The notes under the pieces were generated by a model. It did not search any database and was not told where the DNA came from. It saw only the letters and a program-made list of their open reading frames with translations. A DNA stretch of 64,000 nt, from positions 536,841,372 to 536,905,371 of the forward strand of contig OX422211.1 of NCBI GenBank assembly GCA_949130495.1. The letters run 5' to 3'. The DNA comes from Sambucus nigra. Taxonomy: Eukaryota; Streptophyta; Magnoliopsida; Dipsacales; Adoxaceae. A program made the position numbers and the translations under genes. Shown in pieces: positions 21,992 to 33,439 of the stretch (positions are counted from its first letter, which is position 1; the number at the start of each line of letters is the position of its first letter).

Positions 21992-22151
21992 GTGCTTGAG
22001 CTATGAAAAGTTGAACTGAAGAAAATAATGGTGAGCTTGGGAACCTTAGTGGGTCTCTTTCAATGGTGAAACACCTCCTCCCAGGGGGAGTGTTGGTTCA
22101 CCACCAGAGTGCCCAGTGAGGTCAAGCTGTACAAAGGAAGAGATGTCTTCT

Positions 22152-22171
22152 CGTTCCCACAGACGGCGCCA
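22152..22171 (-). other. Primer binding site of the Tat element
   Basis: TGGCGCCGTCTGTGGGAACG starts 3 bp inside the 5' LTR on the minus strand. Its first nine bases fit the 3' end of plant tRNA-Asp, but the rest diverges, so the tRNA is not certain. It shows which LTR is 5'. Confidence 0.75.
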
Positions 22172-22174
22172 AAC

Positions 22175-23031
22175 TGATGATGCTGTGATTTAGCATCACC
22201 GGAAAAGTGATAATGAGCTCAAACAGTTATAACCATGGCAGTCATAGAGATGCATAAGGGTATGAACATATGTATGTAGAAGGGGATGAGTATAAGAGGA
22301 AATAAGACAATGATGTATAGTGGTTCAGCCAATTAGGCCTACATCCACTGTGAGTGTGTGATCCTCTTAAGTATGGGCACTAATGGCCTTGGATACAATG
22401 CACATAAGCTCTTTCTCTCTCTACTGTGCACAAGCAGGGTTTTAGCTAGGGTTGCAATAATCTGATTCCCTGTAGGGTTGTAGGTGACAAGTATATATAG
22501 GTCTTGGGGGGTGTAGTGTACCCCCCAAGTAAGCATGGTGCATGTGAATGGTGATCTAACCAATCCCCTGTTGACACCTGTAGATGCCAAATGATGACAT
22601 AATATTCCCTCACGTGAGGGTGTGATTCTGTTATAACGGTCTGTCACGTGTCATATGAGCCTGACGCGCACTGTTCCACGCGTCTCCCAAACCACGCGCC
22701 GTCATGATACCACCCTCGGCCTATGAGCCGAGGCCGAGGGCAAAGTTTCTTCCGGTAGGGAGTCTGGCTTGATTCTGGCCTCGTACTGTCGTACCCTCGT
22801 ACTGTCGTCCGGAGCCTGGTGGAGGGTCGGCCCCTCGTAGGGTCGTCCGGAGCCTGGAGGAGGGTCGGCCCCTCGTAGGGTCGTCTAGAGCCTGGCGGAG
22901 GGTCGGCCCCTCGTAGGGTCGTCTGGGCCTGGTGGTGGCCAGCTGGAGCCTGGTGAAGGGTCGGCCCCTCGTAGGGTCGTCCGTATTGGAGGTGACCCTT
23001 GTCCAGACCGAGGGTATAAACGGGTATATCA
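22175..23031 (-). repeat. 5' LTR of the Tat element (857 bp)
   Basis: It has the same length as the other LTR and about 98.8 percent identity by eye. It carries the TATA-like TATATATA at 22492-22499 and the same GC-rich sub-repeats at about 22780-22985. It is directly followed by the second copy of AATAT. Confidence 0.93.
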
Positions 23032-23036
23032 AATAT

Positions 23037-23253
23037 GACTTAGGAAAATTCTAGGACTTGGATTAATTAATTATGTTTAAGTGAAAATGTTTTAATGGAT
23101 TAATCTAATTTCACTTGGTTTAATTTTAATTTGAAAACGTAAATTGAAATTTGTAATTTGTTTAATTGAACCATCACCTAACGCTTTCGTATCTATTTCA
23201 CAAGGAAATTGATTTTAAGGTGACTTTTAAAATTGGGGGTTGACACACTTTCA
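23037..23253 (+). repeat. 3' LTR of element 2, right part
   Basis: This resumes the LTR broken at 10323. It matches 5770-5988 and ends GACACACTTTCA. Together with 8921-10323 it completes one LTR. Confidence 0.85.
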
Positions 23254-24315
23254 AATGAGATGTCAGGCGGGAAATTTTTTTGGCAGTTTTTACCCATGTT
23301 CTCCACTTCCTTTCCCACTATCTTTTCACAACATAACTATGTGTGGGAATCATTTTTGAAAATCAATCTTTTTCGTACCATACTAACTCCTAGAGAATGT
23401 TTCGAGAGAAAAATTTTAAAAAGAAAAAGATCAAGTTTTGAATGATAATTTTCAAAGTAAAATTCATCCACCACTCTAGTTTTCACCCATAGTTTTGTTT
23501 ATCTAAGTTCACATATATATACATCTTGCTTGGAGTTTGGCACCGGATTTTTTCTCTACACCGAATTGAAGAGAAGTTTGGGTTTTCTTCTAAATCCCAA
23601 AAAGAAGAAGACTTTTTTACTGCGACATTACCCACTTGGATAAAGGCTCCTTGTTCGGGTGACGGTGACCATATAAAGTCCGATCAGTGGGTTTCGAGAC
23701 CGCGGTGGAGCTCCGTGGTTATCCGCTAGGTAGAGGTTGTTACAAGAAGACGCATCGGAGCTTGAGAGGGATCGAGTCGTGTGTTGTAAGTCTTCTGTCT
23801 TGTAAATGTAAAATTCCGTACTTAGTGTATTTGAGACTAGGGTCGTCCGAGGTTTTTTTCCCGTTGTGGGTTTTTCCTCGTAGATCGCGGCGTAGTGGTT
23901 TCATTGTGTATTTTATCTTGTGCAAACTCACCTAGAACGTATGCTTAGGTAATTCAAGATAAAATTTGGTTTTAATCACTACATGTTTAATTTGGTGCTA
24001 ATTTAAATAATGGGCAATGTTTAGTAATTTAATTCAAGTCATTTAATTTAACTTGATAAAATTGGTTTAACCTAATATGATATAATAAAAAAATATGACT
24101 TAGGCAAATTTATAGGACTTGGGTTAATTTGGTTTAAGTGAAATTCAAATAGTGTATGTGTATTTATCCTATTTCACTTTATGTTTAATTTAAATTTGAA
24201 GTAAATTAAAATGTGTTTATTGTATTGAACCATTAATTTTACTCTTCCGCATCTTTATCAGGGAAATTGATTTTAAAGTTTAAAGTTTTAAAATTGGGAG
24301 CCTATTATTCCAACA
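23254..24315 (+). repeat. 5'-truncated LTR of subfamily 1
   Basis: It starts mid-LTR at GAGATGTCAGGCGGG (equivalent to 4218) and runs to the subfamily 1 end ATTCCAACA. It overlaps 4218-4700 in content, so the cluster is not a simple insertion of element 2 into element 1. Recombination between LTRs is more likely. Confidence 0.75.
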
Positions 24316-27014
24316 AAAAATATACCTATAACTCAAACGTGTTTTGTTCCGAGAATCAGTCAAAACTATTCATGGACTCAATTTGGAAATTTGGTCCTTA
24401 CAAATTTTTCCCTTTGACTATTCCAGGACAAAACCAATAGTGAAATGCCTAAGCTAGGCCGTCAAGCCGTATGACGCTTAAATCCCATCCCATAAAACCC
24501 AAAAGTAAAACTATATCATCTGTACAGGATAAGATTCATAAACAGTGGACCGATAAGCATGAAATTGTCTCTGAATGTCTGAATGCAATGTAGACTTCAA
24601 ATCTCGAATCTCTTTAAGCATACATACACACATGAAACAGACAAATACCAAGTTAAGTATGGAGGAACAAATGATATAAATCAATATGAAAACTCAAATC
24701 AGAATTATTTTTTATGTGAGTAAACTTGATACCAATATGTGTAAGTAAAATATATAAACCAGGATGTCACTTACAAAACTCCCCCTACATCACAGACATA
24801 TCTCCCCCTTTTTGTCTTTAATAGACAATTCGGTGAACAGATAAACAAATCTAGCAAAAATTATACCACTAAGATTAAATCAATCCTAGAAGAATAGCTA
24901 GATAAATAAGGAATAACCAGCTAAATATGATCAATTAATGTCAAATCCGTAGCTAGTAAACATCAAAATCACACAAATAATATATCAATCAACTCAGGTG
25001 TGATAAAACTAAACCAATGAAGTAGAAGATCAATTCTAAAAAAATATGACTATATAAACAGAAACTCAACACCAAAATATATAACCAGAACAACAGGGTA
25101 CTGAAACAGAAATCAACTAGAAAAATCAAACTAGCCAAACAGGCTATCGTTCGAACGAGTCAGGGATATCGCTTGAACAAGATGCAACATCGCTCGAACG
25201 AAATAGCATGTCGTTTGAATGACATAAATAAATTTACACAGTTTCCCAGATTTATTAAATAGTGTTGCCCAATGGAAAAAATTCGTGAAAATTCTAACTG
25301 GAAGGGGCTCAAAACTGAGAAACCGTGTTAAAACAATAGAAAAACTAAAAGAACTAAAAACAAACAAATATGAGTTACATGCTAATATAGAGACGATGTG
25401 CCTAAACATGAACATGTAATGTATGGGCATGAACAAATGAATCACAATTCCAACACATCGAAAAGATCAAGAAGCTCTAATTGATAGCATTTTATCATCA
25501 AACTTTATCATAGCCATATGTGATAATTAAAAGATGAGCTTAATGAACTAAACAAACACCATGCACACGAATCCAAAATTTTGACAATTCTACAAATAAT
25601 AGCATCATGACACGAATTTTTCCACTTTTGGGATTCTTTGTGCAAACCCTCTGAAAATTTTCAACCTTTTCACCTTTCAGAGTCATCCTTTTTAACTAAA
25701 GTATTAAATGAAGACTTCATATGTATTTTCCAATTAAGACCTTTCAAATAAATGCGTTCTAAAATCATCAAACCCTCTGAAATTTATACTTAAAGACACG
25801 GAATCATAAACAAAATAATTTAGCGTTCCAGCTCTGATACTAATTTGAGAACACCCCTACGAGTATGTGCTTTAGGCAAAGATAATATTTTTAAAATTTT
25901 CTCAATTTTATTATGCACCAAATATAAAAACCAATTTAATTAATCCAATTTTATCTCATTAACCCTAAATCATGCATCTAGGTGATTCAAGACATTCATC
26001 AATAAAGAATGCAAGGAAAACACAATTTCAGGAAAACACCCCGAAGGGAAAAATCTTTTATTTTACTAAAGTTTTGCTAATCTCAACTTATATATACAAT
26101 AGAGAAGTACAACCCGACGAATCTCTCGCAGGTAACTCTCGTCTTCTTCAGCAATAGTTCGCACGGGAACTACAAAGATCATAATCTTCCTTCAGTAATG
26201 AATTCCCTCGAGAACCCACAATGACCGCAGTCGTCAGTAATGATTCCCGGAAGAATGATAAAATCAGCAGTAGAGACTCCTTCTCTACAAGGTTAGTGGT
26301 GAAAACTACTTCTTCATAAGAGTAACTTCAATATAAAAGTGTTTTGGGTTTTAAAGATGATTCACAAAAGTATTTGGGAAATATTATGTGAATCAAAAAG
26401 TGTTTAGCCCTTATAAAAAGTGAAGTCTTAAAGCAGTTGTTTTGTAGTTTTCGTAAATCAAAAGTCTTAAATAAAATCTTCACGAAGCAGGTATATATTG
26501 GCAAACACAAATTTTGCGGCAATGCAATCTCTTACAAATGAGAAGGAGCAGTCATTCTAACGACATAAAGATTTCGTTCGAATCACATGTGAGTCACTTC
26601 CAAAGAGATGAAAATATTCGAGACAATAAGCCTTCATTCGAAACAGGTTTGATGCAGGCCATTCTAACGAGATGTCAATCTCGTTTGAACGATGTAAGGC
26701 AAAAAATAAAATAATTTTTAATTTCTAAATCATTTCAAAAAACTGTTAGAAAATGCCTCGTTTTGACCAAAACCAGTTTAGAAAATATCCCAATACTTAG
26801 TAAAAAATTCATGAAACACAAAACAAAATCCATACCAATATTACTTGAAGTCGTAGATAATGTTGAATATGCTTGATATTCGAATCCATCTATTTGAACG
26901 TGTGAACGTGAAGTGCCATGATGGAAATAACGAGATACACCATACTTAATGTAAACTAGACTCTATGACAAGTCCTAGAAGCTAGGGGCAGTTATATAAA
27001 ATTTTCCCTTTACA
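24316..27014 (-). mobile_element. Related non-autonomous LTR element, minus strand, degraded
   Basis: Read on the minus strand, a diverged primer site (TAGTATCAGAGCTGG, 25825-25842) follows an LTR that ends GTGTTCTCA at 25846. The LTR extends to about 27014 (right border approximate) and has the same TTCGAAC-rich block at 26560-26700. The internal region (24403-25842) has no gene. The polypurine side AAAGGGAAAAATT is at 24403-24415, followed by only 87 bp of the second LTR (TGTAAGGACC start at 24402). That LTR is cut off by the subfamily 1 LTR ending at 24315, which probably inserted into it. Confidence 0.6.
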
Positions 27015-28452
27015 TAATCTCAATAAAAGATACCGCTCATTAAAGAGGTGAAATGCATTTTCACAGATTATCATAATTATTTAAAATTTTGAATTACATT
27101 TACCTTAAGATAACATAGGACTTTTATAGGGTTGTAATGTAGGTTTGGGGTTAAGGTTATGAAATGAAGGGAATATTATGTACGGATTCAAAGTTGTTCA
27201 GGGATGAAAAACTTGGGATAATGAAAAATTATGGGAAACATCAAAATTAGACTATGATTCCATAACAAGCATTGAATATTAAATTAGAGAGTGAAAAAGA
27301 TTATTGAGCTCTATGTAGAAAATGGAAATACTTTCTCTTTCTTTTATTTTCTTCTTTTTTCTCACTTTTTCTGTTATTTTCTTTTCCACTTCTTTTTCTC
27401 TTCTTTCACACTCTCACATGCTTAATTGAAACCACATAATAAGAACATAATTCAATCACAAGTATCATTCCAAACAGAGGCATGAAAGGTAATATGTATG
27501 GTTTACAACTCCACTGTGTAGTTGGTTATTAGATTTTGAGTTATGAAACGAAAGGCTATATTTATGTTTAAAGGGGTTGACGAGGGGAAACATATAAGCT
27601 GAGGTCAAGGTCAATATGAGTGATATAACAAAGAAGGCTTACGATTCTTTCCTACAGTTTACGCAATTCTCAAGTCAAAATAATTTTAAAAATCATGATC
27701 AAGTACCATATTTCAAAATATGAAGACGTCAATTAATGAACGATCAATGAAAGAATAGTAAGATTACAAACGAATATAACGTTTTCAAGAAGGAAAGAGT
27801 AATGTATAACACTCACAAAGGAAAAAAAGCCCAAAGCTCACTAGTGTAAGTATATACAAATGCAACAAAAGATTAACGAGTTTTAAAGGCCTTAAACCAA
27901 AATCAATCAAACAAGAAGAGCGCATGTGCTCATGGGTTTAAATTTTAATTCATGAAGTTTTTCATAATATCAATAATTTGATAAATAAAGTCTAATAACT
28001 TCTAAAATCGAGAACATGTATCATTGAGTTATCAATTGGATTGAGAATTTATTGAAAATTTATCATCGAAAATAAAGCAAAATTCCCAACGAATGAGAAA
28101 AAAAGAAAGAAAATATTTTTGAATGTTTTCAATTTTTTACAACAAAAGCATGTTTGGGAAGGACATATAATCAAATTAAGTACTAAGAAAAACAATGGGT
28201 AGAATATCCCACACCCCTAACTAAAAACCTTTCATTGTCCTAAATGTAAATTAAGAACCAAGTTAAAGAGAGGAAAATAGTGATATTACCCAAAATGGAG
28301 TGATCTCTGTAAAGTACGAGTCCAATGATTCCACAAAACATGTTAGCACCAAGCATAACAAAAAAGAAGAACTAAAACTTTAACTATTTACACTAGACAA
28401 AAATTAAAAAGAAGAAAAACTATCTAATATGTACAACCTACAATTTTAACTT
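27015..28452. other. AT-rich stretch with no recognised gene
   Basis: No coding potential is visible on either strand. It may be the eroded 3' part of the element whose cargo ORF and LTR lie at 28453-30800, but no matching left LTR was seen. Confidence 0.4.
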
Positions 28453-29520
28453 CTAACTAACATACACTAGAAGTTGAAATTTTTGTGGGTCTACCCAAAA
28501 TACGATTTGACTTTGAAGGATCACTGGTGTACTCTCATTTGCATGCATACCTTTCAAAAAATAGGAATTCCGTTTGAACAACGGAATGTATGCGTAAGGC
28601 GGAAGAAATAAACCATCACCAATTAAAAATTTTGGGGGGATGATTGGGGTTTTGGATTGAACGGGTGATGAATGCACATGGGATCCAAAAAAAACATAAT
28701 TTCCTCCCAAAGATTTTATAATTGGAATGGGAGGTGGCGCCCATGGAGGCAAGATTGCCTTCATGGAAAGAAACTCGAGCAAGTTATCCTCATCAGTAAA
28801 AGGGTTGAACAATTTAAAGTTTTGAACCGATCCATTGGATATTTGTATTAGTTTGACAAGATATAATAAAGATGGAGAGGAAATAAATTTAAACTCAATA
28901 GATGACTCATCATCACTCGAAGATTGAATTTAGAAGGAAATATGATGATTTTCAATAAAACTTTCTTATTTAGTTACCAAAGAATAAATCATTTCATTGT
29001 AAATGGATATTACTTATGTTTCATCCTCACTTTCATTCTAGATTATCCCATGTGCAAATTGAAGAATGGTTTATTCCAAAGTATGCAAACGTTCCTCATT
29101 TTGTTCAAAACATTCCTTAACTTCAAAGGTCTCAAAAGAAAAATCGTCATTGGATTCCAATAATGCATTGAACTCTAGTTCCCAACAATGATTTTTTTCT
29201 CGCTAACGATTTTCAAGAATGCGCAAGCCCTCGCGTAATGTCATAGGTGGAGGTGCGGATTCTTGAAAATGATAAGTTTAAAAACTATCCTCAGAAGTAC
29301 TATTAAAATCATTATTATAAGAATTTTGAAAGCTATTGCAACTAGTTTCACCATTCTTTTTATAATGACTTTGTGGCCCATTATCAAAAAGATCATTCTC
29401 AAAATTTCCATAATCCATAACTTGAGTTTTGTAATACTCACCCAAAGTCATAGGTTAGGTGAATTTTGAAAATTATTGTTACGATTATGGAAGACATTAG
29501 AATGAGACATGTTTTCCCCA
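28453..29520 (-). pseudogene. Decayed non-pol ORF of a second non-autonomous LTR element
   Basis: On the minus strand a start MSHSNVFHNRNNNFQN at about 29510 leads into a degenerate frame. It can be followed through MTLGEYYKTQVMDYG, MTLREGLRILE and ECFEQNEERLHTLE to a 119-codon open tail (28453-28812) rich in Pro and aromatic residues. At least one frameshift (about 29455) and several stops break it. I do not recognise the protein and it shows no reverse transcriptase, integrase or zinc-knuckle motif. Its position just inside the primer site suggests a gag-like or element-specific protein. Confidence 0.5.
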
Positions 29521-29679
29521 AAATATCTCAATATGGAAAAATTCCACAAAGTGATGTGCAACATTCAAGCATTTCTTGGCGTTCAAATGCAGAAGTCCGA
29601 CAAAACTAGTTAACAAAGAATACAAATAAAAAGAAAAGTATTACGAAATGCTAAATCAATTAAATTCTAAAACAAACAC

Positions 29680-29697
29680 TCCCCGACAACGACGCCA
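29680..29697 (-). other. Primer binding site, tRNA-Asp type
   Basis: On the minus strand this reads TGGCGTCGTTGTCGGGGA, one base from the complement of the plant tRNA-Asp 3' end (TGGCGCCGTTGCCGGGGA type). It lies 3 bp from the LTR boundary. Confidence 0.75.
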
Positions 29698-29700
29698 TTT

Positions 29701-30800
29701 TGAAAAACGCGGGAAATAACCGAGTGGTCGTGTTACTTGCGATTGTCATTGTTTTTGGCTCCCACCGCTAATAAAAAAGGCTCCATTGTTGGAAGTCGAA
29801 TCCAGGGGGAATGTTGCTAGACGTTAATTGATTTATTATTTCAAGAATAAAATTGTAAAAGATAATAAATAAATAAAAAAAGATAAATCTAGGCATGTGT
29901 TTAAACTAAAATTAACAAAAAAGAGTAAAAACTATAGATTGAGACTAATATCCCTCGCCTTAGATTAATTGGTATAAATGGTTAAATGATAAGACAAGTC
30001 TATCAAGATTAAATCTCATTTTCACAATTAATTTAATCTAGAGTTGCCACCCCCGAAATCATCATAAAAGCTTAATTGATTTTGACATCAACAAATATTT
30101 TCGAGATTACACAAGCAAGGTCATATAAATACTGCACATACATGATATACACCGTTAAATCTCCTAGATATAAAATCAAGAACAAACTAACTCATTTAAA
30201 CTCATAAAACCCATCACCAAAGGAAAACACCCCATTAATCCAAGGCGAGTGCAATCAATCTCGACCTAAACTAAATTAGCTACAAAACATAATGAAAGAC
30301 ATGTATTTCAAGCAATGAAATAAATGAATTAAAACAACTAAGTTGCAAAGCTTAAAAACAACAATGAAAACCTAAGGTGTCAATTGATAAACAAAATCAA
30401 TCGATCGATCAATTGATATGAGAACTCCCCTCTGCCTTCCTTCGTAGGCTAAAATTAAAAGGCCGGTTAACCGGGGTCTGAAGGTCGATTGACTGGAACT
30501 CTATTTTGAGGGGCTTTTGATTCATCCAAAGGGGAAACATTTTCATTACGGAAAGTATGAAATGATTAAAATTCCCTTAAAGTTGTATCAGACGACATAA
30601 CTTCCTTGAAATGCAACCCATCCACATTCTAAGCATTCCCGTACATACAAAAGCTCAATTATACCTCACAGAGCATATAAACATACATAATAAAGGTTGT
30701 CTGGTTAATGAGCATAAATATAGGAATTAAGGAACATAAAAGTGCTGAAATGCATAGAGATAACGGGTGCGAGTATGCACTATTCGTGACGTATCACTCA
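29701..30800 (-). repeat. 5' LTR of the tRNA-Asp-primed element
   Basis: In minus orientation it begins TGAGTGATACGTCACG and ends CCGCGTTTTTCA, so it has TG/CA ends. Its length is about 1.1 kb. The outer border is inferred only from the CA end, as no second LTR lies in the window. It contains a 12-bp palindrome CCGGTTAACCGG near 30462. Confidence 0.55.
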
Positions 30801-31300
30801 CTTGTTGATACGGTTTTTTTGGTTGCTCATAGCTTTATCCATACATTTTGATCTGTCTATAACATTAGATTTGGGGAAATATAGTTGTGTATAATATTTT
30901 TTATGTATGGTATAAATTTATTTTATTGAAAAAGTTGTGTAAATTTATGAGTGCTCATAGAGACTTTTAAATTATAGACATAAAATAAACCAGATTGAGG
31001 TGTCAAAAATGCATTAATTGGTGTGTGGGGTTCATACGGAGTCTATTTAAAATTTTAACCAATGCATTTTGTTAAATCAGATGGTCTATTTTGTGAGTAT
31101 AATACGGGCCTTTGAGGATTTCTTTAAAATCACTCGATTTATTTTAATCATTTTTCTCCGTGAGAAATAAAGTATTTGATAGGAAAACTTAGGGACCGTT
31201 CGGTGTTTGTAAATATTTGTGTGCGTGTGGTAAACTTACTTTTAAATACAGTTTTATGAAAATTTGATAAAATTGGCAAATATGTATATTGATATTACAC

Positions 31301-31360
31301 ATATATGCGCGCGTGTGTGTGCGTGTGTGTGTGTGTGTGTCTATATATATATATATATAT
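31301..31360. repeat. (GT)n-(AT)n microsatellite
   Basis: GCGCGTGTGTGTGCGTGTGT runs into an (AT) tract. It lies in otherwise AT-rich intergenic sequence about 1.9 kb before the MADS start codon. Confidence 0.9.
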
Positions 31361-31627
31361 TATGACATTTCATGTATAATCCACAATAACATTATATGCG
31401 TACATGAATTGATAATATCCGCAATAACATTATATACATACATGAATTCATAATGTTATTTAATGCATATGTACTATATGTAGATTTTATATTATTCCAT
31501 ACACTAATAATACAAGCATTAAACTATATAGATCATGTATGTATTGATAATATTATTTAACATATGGATCTTAGTATATTATATAATTTAATGAATATAA
31601 ATATATGTAATTTTGTGTATATGTACA

Positions 31628-31628
<1 letters not shown>

Positions 31629-31672
<44 letters not shown>
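31629..31672. repeat. (GT)n-(AT)n microsatellite before the ubiquitin pseudogene
   Basis: GTGTGTGTGT is followed by about 17 AT units, ending 7 bp before the ATG of the ubiquitin-like sequence. Open frames through it are dinucleotide artefacts. Confidence 0.9.
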
Positions 31673-31675
<3 letters not shown>

Positions 31676-31678
31676 AAC

Positions 31679-32116
31679 ATGCAGATCTTCATGAAAACCC
31701 TGACGGGTAAGACCATAACCCTTGAAGTGGAATCCCTGGACACCATCGACAATGTGAAAGACCAAGAGCATCTCATCTTCGCAGGAAAACAACTCGAAGA
31801 CGGCAAAACCTTAGCCGACTACAACATCCAGAAGGAATCAACTCTCTACTTGGTGCTTCGCCTTAGAGGCGGTGCCAAAAAGAGAAAGAAGAAGACCTAC
31901 ACCAAACCCAAAAACATCAAGCACAAGAAGAAGAAGGTTAAGGTCCCTGTTTTCTAGTTTCACAAGGTCGATGATTATGGCAAGGTCACCAGGCTCAAGA
32001 AGGACTGTCCCAATGCCGAGTGTGGTGCCGACACTTTTGTGGCCAACCATTTCGATAGGCACTACTGTGGCAAGTGTAGTCTCACATGTGTTTACCAGAA
32101 GGCCGGTGGTGATTAG
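31679..32116 (+). pseudogene. Ubiquitin-40S ribosomal protein S27a retropseudogene
   Basis: The intact gene makes ubiquitin fused to ribosomal protein S27a, cleaved after the LRLRGG end of ubiquitin. Here the start [19 protein letters not shown], the LVLRLRGG junction and the S27a tail with [13 protein letters not shown] and the zinc-finger Cys of [11 protein letters not shown] and HYCGKC are clear. The copy lacks about 11 residues of ubiquitin after DNVK, an in-frame loss that removes Lys27, Lys29 and Lys33 region sequence. It has a TAG at 31955-31957 where a Gln codon is expected. A final TAG is at 32114-32116. No introns, and no convincing poly(A) tail or target duplication, were found. 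It could be an intronless decayed paralogue instead of an RNA-derived copy. Confidence 0.9.
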
Positions 32117-32780
32117 TTTCCTTTTTCCCCCCTCAAATTAGTCCTATCCTATGTTTTTCATAAGTTTGATTTGGATTTTAAATGTTTAATTTGAATGATT
32201 CACTTGCTTAAAATATATATATAAGAATTACACACATATTAATGTATTATGCATGTATATTATATATTAAGGTATAAATGCATAAAAATATTAAGAACAA
32301 ATAATTCTGAGTTGAAAAATAAAAAATTAAATTTAGAAAAAACTCTTTTACTGTTTTAATTTTTTTTAACATAACACATAAATATTATAATTCAATATTA
32401 AAAAATATGTGTATCAAATGCAAATTCATATTAAATTTATTTTTAAATATAAGAAACAGAATTATAATTATTAACTAAATAGATCTTTAATTATTTTGAC
32501 ACCACATACAGTTGGATGTAATAATCGAGGGTGTTAATGAATAAATCTCATCACAGATTTAGCTAACACTTTTTAAAAAAAATTATTGCTGTCATGTGTC
32601 ATTACTTAAAAAAGTCAATAACCCAGATTTAGTGTTCTTCCCAATTCTTTATCTTCGTACCAAAAAAATAAGTCTTTCTTTATCTTCCTCTTTGAATTAA
32701 ATAACCTATTTTAGTCCCATGTGTTTGCGGTTTAATTTCTGTATTTGGTGACTTGTTTTGTTCGTTTACTATTGTTATTC
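32117..32780. other. AT-rich intergenic stretch upstream of the MADS gene
   Basis: No gene seen. I looked for CArG boxes, CC(A/T)6GG, which are common in MADS promoters, and found no perfect one here. Confidence 0.4.
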
Positions 32781-32783
32781 CAT

Positions 32784-32790
32784 TATATAC
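32784..32790 (+). promoter_or_regulatory. Possible TATA box of the MADS-box gene
   Basis: The TATATAC word lies about 470 bp before the ATG. The sequence that follows (32930-33250) is CT-rich and looks like a plant 5' leader. The assignment is positional only. Confidence 0.3.
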
Positions 32791-33257
32791 TTCTTTTTTG
32801 GGGGTATCTATTTTTGTGCAACTTGAGTTTACCTAAAGGAGCAAAACAGATGAGGTTTTGGACCTCCTTGGTCTTCCTTTGCAATCATTTTTGTTTTGCA
32901 TATATTCTATGGTGGAAAATTGAAACAACAAGGAAAGAAAAAGAAGCACTCACGAAACCATTTCTCTCTCCACCTTCCATAAAAATCCCTCTAGGGTTTC
33001 CTACTTTGCTCACTTATTCAACAAATTTTTCAATTCAGATCTGCAACTCCCAAAAAACCTTTTTGCCTGTTTTTGCACTTTTGGGTCAGATCAGATCAAT
33101 CCTATTGCTATTTCTGTAGCCCCTTTCTATTTTTAGAAACTTCTGATGAATCTTGATTGAGTTGTGAAATTTTCTCAGTTTCTTTCTAAACCCACCTATA
33201 ATCAATCATTTTCTTTTCTGGGCTGTTCTTGGAATCTGTTTTTGTTGAGGTTTAGCA

Positions 33258-33439
33258 ATGGTTAGAGGGAAAACTCAGATTAGAAGGATAGAAAACACAT
33301 CAAGCAGACAAGTGACCTTTTCAAAGCGCAGAAGTGGACTCCTAAAGAAAGCATTTGAGTTATCAGTTCTTTGTGATGCTGAAGTTGCACTTATAGTCTT
33401 CTCTCCTACTGGAAAACTCTATGAGTTCTCAAGTTCCAG
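33258..33439 (+). CDS. MIKC MADS-box transcription factor, TM3/SOC1 clade, exon 1
   Basis: The product is a DNA-binding protein of the family that controls flowering time and meristem identity and binds CArG boxes as a dimer. Exon 1 encodes 60 codons plus two bases. It is a complete MADS domain from [13 protein letters not shown] through RQVTFSKRR and [20 protein letters not shown] to the [10 protein letters not shown] end. The donor is CCAG|GTACAT at 33440. It joins in phase to exon 2 at 62311 through an AG|C serine codon. MVRGKTQ and the LYEFSSSS junction fit the TM3/SOC1/AGL42 group; the exact orthologue cannot be named. The ATG is the usual start, with no in-frame alternative needed. No lesion is seen. 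Confidence 0.93.

Larger units (their letters stand above)
10324..23031 (-). mobile_element. Ty3/gypsy Tat-lineage LTR retrotransposon, 12.7 kb, nearly complete
   Basis: The element is flanked by the 5-bp duplication AATAT (10319-10323 and 23032-23036). The empty site is preserved in the sister LTR near 5767, which reads GATAAATATGACTTAGG without a gap. On the minus strand the order is 5' LTR, primer site, gag, protease, reverse transcriptase, RNase H, second archaeal-type RNase H, integrase, hairpin tandem array, antisense gene, polypurine tract, 3' LTR. The extra RNase H before integrase, and no chromodomain after it, are hallmarks of the Tat group. Three nonsense codons in the polyprotein suggest this copy cannot move alone. 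Confidence 0.93.

Noticed and set aside
31571..31806. Minus-strand open frames of about 72 codons across the (AT)n tract
   Set aside because: They arise from the dinucleotide repeat (IYIYIYIY) and from the reverse of the ubiquitin pseudogene.
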